A DNA stretch of 6,583 bases. Source: Pirellulaceae bacterium. Lineage in GTDB: Bacteria; Planctomycetota; Planctomycetia; Pirellulales; Pirellulaceae. Location: positions 1 through 6,583 of the forward strand of contig JASLRF010000027.1 in the NCBI GenBank assembly GCA_030744095.1, in the 5' to 3' direction. How positions within the stretch are numbered: position 1 is the first letter of the stretch; each line of letters begins with the position of its first letter. The translations under genes were made by a program, and so were the position numbers. The notes under the pieces were generated by a model that saw nothing but the letters and a program-made list of their open reading frames with translations, did no database searches and was not told the origin of the DNA. Positions 1 to 6,553 of this stretch are shown piece by piece.

Positions 1-153
1 GTGGCGAATCCCGCAACCAGAACGGTGATCACACGTCGAGAGATCACATTATGCCCTTATATGTTACCTAAACCGTCTAGTTTTGCGGGTTCTGCATGTG
101 GTGTCAATGGGCGCGATGGTGGGTGCAAAAGCCACGACGCAATCACGCTGTCA

Positions 154-180
154 GTCGCCTCATTCGTTGACGAATGCGAC
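154..180. repeat. Near-perfect inverted repeat, hairpin or operator candidate
   Basis: CATTCGT (161-167) and ACGAATG (170-176) are exact reverse complements separated by 2 bp. Outside them GTCG (154-157) pairs with CGAC (177-180), leaving a three-base bulge CCT at 158-160. As RNA this folds to about 4+6 base pairs closed by a UUGA tetraloop. As DNA it is a 16-bp palindrome suited to a dimeric regulator. It lies about 170-200 bp before the favoured ATG of the esterase gene. There is no U-tract, so it is not a typical intrinsic terminator. The pairing is directly visible; any function is inference. Confidence 0.5.
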
Positions 181-341
181 TCGGCGGTCACAATAAAGCA
201 AGACCATGTGAATGCCGAGGTACACAGCAGCTTGGGCTTCACTTCGCCACGCTCGATTCACGACCTTCTGGGTTCGCGTGGTCTGCTGCAGGTTCTGGCT
301 GCCCACGGCAAGGCAGGTGTCAGAAACCGCCACCAAGTCCG

Positions 342-345
342 GGAG
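342..345 (+). promoter_or_regulatory. Shine-Dalgarno site supporting the ATG at 352
   Basis: GGAG within GGGAGAG lies 6 nt before the ATG at 352, which is a normal spacing. Together with a signal-peptide-like sequence just downstream, it is the main reason for choosing 352 over the in-frame GTG at position 1. Confidence 0.55.
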
Positions 346-351
346 AGATTG

Positions 352-2823
352 ATGGTTTCACACTCGATTCGATGCGCAGATCGTGCGATTGGAGGATTGG
401 GCGGTATTGCCTCACGATCCTCTGGTCTGAACCGCAACAACGTCCTTCGCGTCTTGGCGGTCGGGCTGGTCTTCTTCGGTCCGATACAGGGCGGCGCAAC
501 AAGCACCGCAGCCGTGGTCACGATGAAGAGCGGGATGCAGTTTCAGGGCAAAGTCACCAAGATCGGGTCTCTCAACGACAATCCACTCAATCCGAATCGG
601 ACTGTGGGCGCAGTCGACGTGAAACCGATTGTGATTCTGGACGACGAACTGCGATGGGTCTTTGTTCCGAACCAGCAAGTCGCATCGTTTGCGGATAGCC
701 CAGCGGCTGGCTACGAAAAGATCGGTATCGATCAGCGGGTCGCTACGGCCGGCAAACGTATCAGTAGTGTGGGGCCGATCATTCGCATCACAGGCTTCGA
801 CGAATGGGGACGACGCGTGTATTCCATGCAAAGCAACCGGGGGCAACTAGATGTCGTGCAGGGGATAACGCTGATCACTCCCACGTACACCAAAGTGCAA
901 GGCTTGCTGATTAAGAACCCATTGGTTTGGGACATGCGGATTGCCACGAGTTCGATTCCGCGAGACGTGCTTAGCACCGTGTTGCGCCGCCAAATCGACG
1001 ACAAAGATCCAGACGGCCGGTTGCGCATTGTCCGTTTGTACATACAAGCCGAACGGTACGGCGATGCCCTGGAGGAATTGAATCACGTAATCAAGGACTT
1101 TCCTGATCTGTCTCACTTGAAGGATCAGGCTGCAAGATTGCAACAGTTGTTGGCGCAAGAATTGTTGCGCGAAATCGATGTTCGCCAGGATGCCGGCCAA
1201 CATGCCCGCGTAAACGCTTTGTTAAGCCGATTTCCCAGCGATGGCGTGGCTGGAGAAACGCTGTTGAAAGTACGAGACCGCATTCTGGAATACGAGAAAC
1301 GCAAAGGGCAGTACGATCAGATCCTAGAGATGCTGGGCCAACATATCTCAGAAATCAAGGACGAAGCGGCCAAAATGCCGTTGGACGCGATCTATGCAGA
1401 AATCAAACTCGAACTGAGCATCCACACGCTGAGTCGCATGGCAAGTTACTTGCGATTGGCGGATGATGCCACGTTAACGGTCGATCAGAAAGTTGCGTTA
1501 GGTGTCAGTGGTTGGCTGCTCGGCGGTGCCGATGCTTTGGACAATCTGGCTGTGGGCCTGTCATTGATCGAAGCACGCAATGAAACGACGAAGTACCTGC
1601 AAGCCACGCGCAAGCATGAACGCGAATTGATCTTGGACAAGATCAAGACGCTGGAAGGTGGCGCTCCCAAGTATCTGGCGCTGTTGATTGCTAATATGAA
1701 GCCACCCGTCGTAACGCTACCGCAAAACGAAACCGACGTCGTCGCAGATAAGGAAACACCGGGGTTCTTTGAAATCACCATACCGGGTATCGAAGATCAG
1801 GCGTCGTTTAAGTACCACGTTCAGCTGCCACCCGAGTATCATCCCTTGCATCGATACCCTTGTATCGTCACGTTGAACGGTGCGGGGACAACCGCCGCGC
1901 AACAGGTGAGTTGGTGGGCCGGTGACTTCGACAAGAACAGCCTAATGCGTCGAGGGCAGGCTTCCCGGCAGGGGTACATCGTCGTTTCGCCGCACTGGAC
2001 CAAGCCGTATCAACGGAAATACGAGTTCTCGCCGCGCGAACATGCCGCCGTGCTATACAGTCTACGGGATGCCTGTCGGCGGTTTGCCATTAATACGGAC
2101 AAGGTATTTCTTAGCGGGCATTCAATGGGCGGCGACGCCGCTTGGGATATCGGGGTGTCCCACCCTGATCTTTGGGCTGGCGTCATCCCCATCGTGGCCA
2201 ACAGTGCAAAGTACGTGAATCGCTACACGGAAAATGCGCGAGGCCTGCCCTTATATTTCGTCGGTGGTGAAAAAGATGGCGGGTGGCTTCACGACAACGG
2301 TATCGAGTTTGATCGGTACATGCGGCACTCTGGATACGACTGCACGATCGTGCAATATCGTGGTCGCGGCCACGAGTCGTTCCAGGACGAGATCCAGCAT
2401 ATTTTCGATTGGATGAATGTGCCTGCCCGCACCAGAAACTTCTATCCGCGTGAAGTGGAGGTTGTTTCGATGCGCCCCTGGGATAACTATTTTTGGTGGC
2501 TCGAACTGGATGACTTCCCCGTCAACGCCATGGTCGTCCCCGCCCAATGGCCGCCGGTTCGCGGGACCCGGCCGATTCAAACCAGCGGCAGAATCCTGGA
2601 AAACAACCGCATCACCATCCGCACCGGAGCTCAGAAGGCGATTGTCTGGCTGACGCCGGAAATGCTCAGTTTCGACCGCCGGATCACTGTCACTGTTAAC
2701 GGGCGCGACATCCGAGAAGACGTCAAACCGGATGCCGAAGTGCTGTTGGAAGACGTACGCACTCGAGGAGACCGGCAGCATCCGTTCTGGGCCAATGTCA
2801 ACTGGAGAGGTCGGGGCCGCTAG
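352..2823 (+). CDS. Exported alpha/beta hydrolase (PHB depolymerase/esterase-like) with N-terminal TPR-like region
   Basis: From the ATG at 352 the product is 823 residues. Residues 1-31 form a long Arg-rich n-region, as is common in planctomycetes. Residues 32-44 are hydrophobic and end near a small-residue site around 49-53 (ATSTA), which suggests export. Residues about 54-193 are beta-rich, opening with a 'MKSGMQFQGKVTKI' SH3/LSm-like strand pattern. Residues 222-253 match one TPR motif well, and helices continue to about 443. The hydrolase occupies roughly 469-688, with an oxyanion-loop candidate NGAG (509-512), the nucleophile elbow GHSMGG (589-594, Ser591), acid candidate Asp642 in GGEKDGG and His674 in RGRGHE. 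All triad residues are therefore present. Residues 696-823 form a C-terminal beta-rich domain. The fold resembles PHB depolymerase, feruloyl esterase and S9-like enzymes; the substrate (polyester, acylated polysaccharide or peptide) cannot be told. An upstream start is possible because the frame is open to position 1. Confidence 0.88.
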   Translation: MVSHSIRCADRAIGGLGGIASRSSGLNRNNVLRVLAVGLVFFGPIQGGATSTAAVVTMKSGMQFQGKVTKIGSLNDNPLNPNRTVGAVDVKPIVILDDELRWVFVPNQQVASFADSPAAGYEKIGIDQRVATAGKRISSVGPIIRITGFDEWGRRVYSMQSNRGQLDVVQGITLITPTYTKVQGLLIKNPLVWDMRIATSSIPRDVLSTVLRRQIDDKDPDGRLRIVRLYIQAERYGDALEELNHVIKDFPDLSHLKDQAARLQQLLAQELLREIDVRQDAGQHARVNALLSRFPSDGVAGETLLKVRDRILEYEKRKGQYDQILEMLGQHISEIKDEAAKMPLDAIYAEIKLELSIHTLSRMASYLRLADDATLTVDQKVALGVSGWLLGGADALDNLAVGLSLIEARNETTKYLQATRKHERELILDKIKTLEGGAPKYLALLIANMKPPVVTLPQNETDVVADKETPGFFEITIPGIEDQASFKYHVQLPPEYHPLHRYPCIVTLNGAGTTAAQQVSWWAGDFDKNSLMRRGQASRQGYIVVSPHWTKPYQRKYEFSPREHAAVLYSLRDACRRFAINTDKVFLSGHSMGGDAAWDIGVSHPDLWAGVIPIVANSAKYVNRYTENARGLPLYFVGGEKDGGWLHDNGIEFDRYMRHSGYDCTIVQYRGRGHESFQDEIQHIFDWMNVPARTRNFYPREVEVVSMRPWDNYFWWLELDDFPVNAMVVPAQWPPVRGTRPIQTSGRILENNRITIRTGAQKAIVWLTPEMLSFDRRITVTVNGRDIREDVKPDAEVLLEDVRTRGDRQHPFWANVNWRGRGR

Positions 2824-2829
2824 TCCATT
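2824..2829. other. 6-bp gap between convergent stop codons
   Basis: The esterase gene ends with TAG at 2821-2823 and the opposite-strand gene ends with TAA (read as TTA on the plus strand) at 2830-2832. The six bases between them leave no room for a separate terminator. Each transcript must therefore end inside, or run antisense into, its neighbour. I see no strong GC hairpin followed by a T-run on either side. Confidence 0.8.
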
Positions 2830-4875
2830 TTACTTCGACAGCAGGCAGCCGGCGATGTCCCAACCCAGATCGGTGGACCGCACATAGAAACCGCCTGGCC
2901 CCAAGTAGCGCCGCGCCACCTCGAAGTCTGGCAGTTCGCCACCGTCGATTTGCTGTTCTCGCAAGGTATCTTCTTCTTCGGGCTCAAAAATGCGATTCAG
3001 CAGTTTGCCTAACACCGATTCAGACTCTGGCATGCGGCCCTGCTTCATCATCTCGTAGGTGACACGGATCGACTCGTCTGTGCGAACAAAGAAATTGAAA
3101 CTGTCATTGGTGGATCCCAGTGCCACTAGGGCTTGTTGCACCAACTGATGGTCAACCGCCGCGGAGAGTTGATCGTCAGCTTTTCGTTCGGTCAGGATGT
3201 CGACCACATAATCAACGTGAGATGCGATGATCAAATGCCCGTATGCGACCGTCACAGCCGAATTGGGTATCATCGGCTTTTCTTCTTCCTCTTCCGGTTC
3301 GTCTTCGGAAAAACTGTCGAAACCGAAGCCGTCAATCTGTAGAGTCTTCGTTTCGTATGGATCATCGTTTAGGATTTCCCAAATGATCAGCTCGCCAAAC
3401 ACGCGTTTCTTGGCGGCTGGGTCCGATTCCATCGCCCGATTGACGGTGTCCATTACGGCGGCGGGATTCCTAACTTCGAGCGCGAACAACATCCGTTCGC
3501 TTTTCGGTGTAATTGGTTCGCGATAGTCGGAAATGAGCGTCGCTCGCGTGCCGAGAAATGCGATCAATTCCTTTTCGATGTCAATCTGCGGTCCATTCTG
3601 GTCCGTTTTGATACTCTCCAGAACGTCTTGAAACACTTCGTCGCCGGCAATTTCGTTGACGAGTGTTTCAGCCGAATAAAACGCTTTTTGAACATCCCAG
3701 TTGAACGACAAGTAGGAAGCCAAATCACGCGGAACCCACTTAGGCGGCGCAAGCATTCCGGCGTTGGGAAAGTCCAACATCCGTGCCGCCAAATTGTACT
3801 TTTCCGTCCGCTTGTCATCCGGCGTCCGCTCTACAGCCGGTGCATAGACAAACGTGCGATGCATGATCTCATACTGCTCCTCAGACAAAACAACGTATCC
3901 ACCTACACCCTTTACGGCATCAAAGCCCTGGTTGGCCAACACGCGCAGCATGTCGGTGCCGCGGCGACGGCGACTTTGGTCGTAGGCACGCATGATTTCG
4001 GTGAATCCAAATGGATCGACGAACCAGCGAACGTGTGGAGTCGTCTCGCCAAACGCCTCATCGCTTCGATCAAAGGCATGTTTGAAGGCTGGAACGGACA
4101 CCAGTGACGCTCCCTCAGTCGCACCAAACCGCGAAACAACCTGGTCGATCACTTCTTCATGATCGACGGCAATCAAGCGATCCTGATGAACGGCAATGAA
4201 TGCCTGGTTTGCCGGCAGTTCTTCCGTGGCTGCCACGGTGTAGACGGTCGTTTCGACGCCATGAATTGTCTTGGCTGTTTTTGTCGCTTTGCGCTTCGTG
4301 AATTCTTGGTCGATTTTCTTCAGCAACAACTGTGTCTCGTCGTCGTGGTCGGTCACGTCAACCAGCACGATGAGTGCCCGCTGGGCACGCCGCTTCTCGC
4401 TCTGTTCCGCCTCGGCTTCTTCAGACGCCTCTCTCGTAATCTCGGCAATCTCTGCGTCGCTCTTGCTCTTGGCCTTCGCGGCCGCAACCGCCTTGGCAAC
4501 GTAGGCCTCGATTGCTTGCGCCTCTTTTTGCAAATCCCAGGGCTGGGCAACGGCCAGGCAAACATCGCCTCCGTATACGCTCTTGAGGTCGCTCCAGGTG
4601 AGCCCCAGTTGCTTGTCAGCTCGGTTCATATTGGAACGCAATTGCCGCTTCAGGTCTTCGACAAATGGTTGCATTTTTTCGTCGGCCATTAACTGACCGA
4701 GCTGCGTCTCTTTCCAACTCTCAACGAGCACGCCAATGTCTGGAATCGAAATGAATCCTTTGGTGGTCGTGGGGAGCAACGACTCGGATGGTTGAGCTGC
4801 AGTCGCCAATGTTCCCTGCAGCCCTAAAGTCAAGATCAGGCAACAGAGGCCGTATCGAAGAACAGATGCGGTCAC
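2830..4875 (-). CDS. Secreted two-module protein, DUF3352-like, function unknown
   Basis: From the GTG at 4875 the product is 681 residues. It begins with a clean signal peptide: hydrophobic residues 6-22 and an Ala-Thr-Ala cleavage site at 24-26. The rest appears soluble, with no further membrane segment. Two stretches, residues about 33-303 and 374-615, align by eye as diverged copies of one module. Shared landmarks are an 'LLP/MLAPP' opening, a 'DLK..YGGDVCLAV' versus 'ELIAFLGTRATLI' strand pair, an 'ALIVLVDV' versus 'MLFALEVR' strand, and an 'FIAVHQDRLIAVDHEEVIDQVV' versus 'VTVAYGHLIIASHVDYVVDIL' hairpin. Copy one holds a Lys/Glu/Ala-rich helical insert (114-166) and copy two an acidic run (524-533). 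The C-terminus has a 'YLGPGGFYVRSTDLGWDIAGCLL' ending. The pattern recalls DUF3352-type proteins of planctomycetes; this is recognition from memory. No catalytic motif is visible, so a structural or binding role is more likely than an enzyme. Confidence 0.88.
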   Translation of the reverse strand: MTASVLRYGLCCLILTLGLQGTLATAAQPSESLLPTTTKGFISIPDIGVLVESWKETQLGQLMADEKMQPFVEDLKRQLRSNMNRADKQLGLTWSDLKSVYGGDVCLAVAQPWDLQKEAQAIEAYVAKAVAAAKAKSKSDAEIAEITREASEEAEAEQSEKRRAQRALIVLVDVTDHDDETQLLLKKIDQEFTKRKATKTAKTIHGVETTVYTVAATEELPANQAFIAVHQDRLIAVDHEEVIDQVVSRFGATEGASLVSVPAFKHAFDRSDEAFGETTPHVRWFVDPFGFTEIMRAYDQSRRRRGTDMLRVLANQGFDAVKGVGGYVVLSEEQYEIMHRTFVYAPAVERTPDDKRTEKYNLAARMLDFPNAGMLAPPKWVPRDLASYLSFNWDVQKAFYSAETLVNEIAGDEVFQDVLESIKTDQNGPQIDIEKELIAFLGTRATLISDYREPITPKSERMLFALEVRNPAAVMDTVNRAMESDPAAKKRVFGELIIWEILNDDPYETKTLQIDGFGFDSFSEDEPEEEEEKPMIPNSAVTVAYGHLIIASHVDYVVDILTERKADDQLSAAVDHQLVQQALVALGSTNDSFNFFVRTDESIRVTYEMMKQGRMPESESVLGKLLNRIFEPEEEDTLREQQIDGGELPDFEVARRYLGPGGFYVRSTDLGWDIAGCLLSK
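3277..3306 (-). other. Acidic low-complexity run in the secreted protein
   Basis: Residues 524-533 of the protein read EDEPEEEEEK. The run sits between two predicted beta-strands of the second module, where the first module has a short turn, so it looks like a surface loop insertion. It could bind cations or simply be a solvent-exposed linker. Confidence 0.6.
4378..4536 (-). other. Charged helical insert in the first module of the secreted protein
   Basis: Residues about 114-166 are rich in Ala, Lys and Glu and contain almost no helix breakers, consistent with a long single alpha-helix or short coiled coil. The segment separates the strand ending 'VCLAVAQPWD' from the strand 'ALIVLVDV'. In the second module the equivalent strands are only about 15 residues apart. 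This marks it as an insertion rather than part of the core fold. Confidence 0.6.
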
Positions 4876-5152
4876 GATGGTTCTCCTGCAGAGGAATGAA
4901 TGTGCGACCGACCATGATGTGCACATCAGAATGAGGGATTACAGCATTGGGGATGGAGGTTGTATCGGCTACAAATTCGTTCCGCAAATACATTCTATCT
5001 TGCCAAGCCTTTGCAATTACCTAATCGGCAAACTGAGTTCAAATGCTATCACAGGCTGGGAGATCTAGTAAGGCTGCAAGGCCAATCCGCAAGACCGTTG
5101 CGGCCACCGCGCGTGCTGGACGAAATTGAACGCGTGCGCCATAATTCGCCGA
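4876..5152. other. Divergent intergenic region
   Basis: This gap separates the secreted-protein gene (leftward) from the HD phosphohydrolase gene (rightward) and must carry both promoters. I searched both strands for -35/-10 pairs and found none with good match and spacing, so no promoter is called. Two short inverted repeats are visible: TTGTA (4960-4964) with TACAA (4970-4974), and TTGCC (5000-5004) with GGCAA (5027-5031). They are short enough to be chance. No RNA gene is apparent. Confidence 0.6.
4883..4887 (-). promoter_or_regulatory. Shine-Dalgarno AGGAG that sets a GTG start
   Basis: On the minus strand AGGAG lies 7 nt before a GTG whose first base is at 4875. An in-frame ATG exists 17 codons upstream at 4926, but it lacks a comparable site and would put a Cys/Trp/Phe-containing stretch in front of an otherwise standard signal peptide. 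The GTG is the better start. Confidence 0.7.
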
Positions 5153-6553
5153 ATGCGACGATACGACCTCGAAAACCTAAGCCACGACGCCGTCCACGGT
5201 TATATTCCATTCTCGTCGAGCGAATCCCTTGACGAGGGGGAGACTTCCGAGCGCCAGGTGATTGACCATCCCTGGGTCCAGAGAATGCGTCACATCCACC
5301 AACTTCAAACCGCTTGGTGGGTTTTCCCAACAGCCGAACATACGCGCTTCCAGCACATTCTCGGTGCGATGCATTTGGCCAGTCGAGCTGTGGAGGCGTT
5401 GTACGCAAGCCTATGCGAGCATTGTCGGGACACCCCAAGCCGAGGTTACGTCGAATCGCTGATGCGGATGGCAGGCCTCCTTCACGACGTCGGACATGGA
5501 CCGTTCGGTCACTTTTTTGATTCGCATTTTCTGCGCGACTTCGGGCTCACGCACGAAAATCTGGGAGCCGCGATTATTCGCGACGTGCTGGGCGACACCT
5601 TGCGAGGATTGCGAAGGAATCCGAATAGCCGCCTGCAGGACGACGAGACACTCGACCCAACACAGATCGCCTGGCTGATCGTGCGACCTCGTACCGGCGA
5701 CGAGGACTCACAACCAAAGTGGCTCTGTTTTTTACGAGCTCTGCTGAGCGGCATCTATACGATCGACAATCTAGATTTCGTCATGCGCGACGCGTACGTG
5801 TCTGGCTATAGCCGCATGGCTTACGATCTGGATCGACTGTTGCATTACAGTTTCTTCAGCGACCAGGGGCTCACCATTCATGATCGCGGTAGTGACGCTT
5901 TGATTCGATTCATGGGCGTCAAGGCCGAGCTGTTTCGATCGATCTATTTCCATCGGACGGTTCGCGCGATCGATTTGACGCTGGCTGATCTGTTCAAGCA
6001 AAGCAAACGGCACTTGTTCCCCGGCAACCCGCTCGACCACTTGGATGACTATTTAGAATTCACGGAATCCTCGCTGTTGGTTGATGTCTCCCGCTGGACA
6101 CGTGACGCGGACCTCAACAAACAAGCGCTCGGCGCGCGTTGGCAAGACGTATTGCGGCGTCACATTCCATGGAAAATGGTCTGCCAACGCACTTTGATCT
6201 TTGGCGAAAAAGACCAAGAACGAAGCAGCATTTTCAGGGACGACAAGTACGTCGAAGTGAGAATTCGGGAGGCACTTCCGGCTGAACATCGCGAACTGCC
6301 GATACGAGTCGACATCGCACGGCACATTCACCGACCGCATACCAACGGCCCTGCGAGCGGACAGAACTACCTCTACGATTCAGCCCGCGATCGGATCCGA
6401 CCTCTCACCGCCAACGAACTGATTCAACGCATTCCAGTCAGCTACCGCATTTGCCGCATTTATGGTCAGTCAGACAGGTGCGCTGCGGAACTTGCCATGG
6501 CATTGGATGGCCTAATCGGTGATGGTGGCTTGGACGATTTGACCAACATGTAG
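5153..6553 (+). CDS. HD-domain phosphohydrolase, COG1078/SAMHD1-like dNTPase family
   Basis: The product is 466 residues from the ATG at 5153. A TTG at 5126 would add nine residues; neither start has a good Shine-Dalgarno site. The N-terminal 'HDAVHGYIPF' and 'VIDHPWVQRMRHIHQL' blocks are typical of the COG1078 family. Metal-binding residues of the HD fold are present: His68 in RFQH, His111-Asp112 in LLHDVGHGPFGHFFD, and Asp205 in TIDNLDFVMRD. Additional conserved active-site His115, His120 and His134 (in LTHEN) are kept. Known relatives hydrolyse dNTPs to deoxynucleosides and triphosphate, so this is probably a cytoplasmic nucleotide phosphohydrolase. Two positions that are usually basic and Tyr just after Asp205 are Asn206 and Phe209, so the substrate may differ. 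The C-terminal 190 residues are helical/mixed and include a conserved-looking 'LTANELIQRIPVSYRICRIY' block. There is no signal peptide or membrane segment. Residues about 24-35 form a polar insertion between the first two motifs. Confidence 0.9.
   Translation: MRRYDLENLSHDAVHGYIPFSSSESLDEGETSERQVIDHPWVQRMRHIHQLQTAWWVFPTAEHTRFQHILGAMHLASRAVEALYASLCEHCRDTPSRGYVESLMRMAGLLHDVGHGPFGHFFDSHFLRDFGLTHENLGAAIIRDVLGDTLRGLRRNPNSRLQDDETLDPTQIAWLIVRPRTGDEDSQPKWLCFLRALLSGIYTIDNLDFVMRDAYVSGYSRMAYDLDRLLHYSFFSDQGLTIHDRGSDALIRFMGVKAELFRSIYFHRTVRAIDLTLADLFKQSKRHLFPGNPLDHLDDYLEFTESSLLVDVSRWTRDADLNKQALGARWQDVLRRHIPWKMVCQRTLIFGEKDQERSSIFRDDKYVEVRIREALPAEHRELPIRVDIARHIHRPHTNGPASGQNYLYDSARDRIRPLTANELIQRIPVSYRICRIYGQSDRCAAELAMALDGLIGDGGLDDLTNM

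Larger units (their letters stand above)
1..351 (+). other. Upstream region of the esterase gene, probably non-coding
   Basis: The reading frame of the esterase gene is open across this whole stretch and begins with a GTG at position 1, so a 940-residue product, or one starting outside the window, cannot be excluded. I favour a non-coding reading. The translation is rich in Cys, His and Arg, uses rare codons (several AGA, plus ATA and TTA), and shows no recognisable domain. It would also place about 145 residues in front of what looks like a signal peptide. Another frame on the same strand is also open from 174 onward, so absence of stops is weak evidence here. The stretch contains a hairpin-forming palindrome at 154-180 and an 8-bp palindrome GTGATCAC at 25-32. 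I see no tail of an upstream gene and no convincing sigma-70 promoter. Confidence 0.5.

Noticed and set aside
174..698. Open frame of 174 codons on the plus strand overlapping the start of the esterase gene
   Set aside because: It is Arg/Ser/Gly-rich with no domain pattern, and its second half lies under the better-supported beta-rich region of the esterase in another frame.
2251..2781. Open frame of 176 codons antisense to the esterase C-terminus
   Set aside because: The esterase frame there contains catalytic residues and a coherent domain. The antisense product has no recognisable motif or ribosome site.
3628..4107. Plus-strand open frame of 159 codons within the secreted-protein gene
   Set aside because: It is antisense to a region that matches the module repeat in the real frame, and no domain or start signal supports it.
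4159..4692. Plus-strand open frame of 177 codons, Leu/Phe/Gly-rich and apparently membrane-like
   Set aside because: It is the complement of the Ala/Lys/Glu-rich insert of the secreted protein. Antisense translation of such codons gives Leu/Phe/Arg-rich sequence, so the apparent hydrophobicity is an artefact.
4981..5100. Candidate sigma-70 promoters (TTGCCA with TAATCG; TTGCAA with TGAGTT)
   Set aside because: Either the -10 match is poor or the spacing is wrong, and planctomycete promoters are not well predicted by this consensus.
128..5190. Shared 12-mer AAGCCACGACGC near 129 and near 5179
   Set aside because: The match does not extend on either side and the second copy lies in the coding sequence of the HD gene, so it is most likely coincidence, not an attachment site or repeat.
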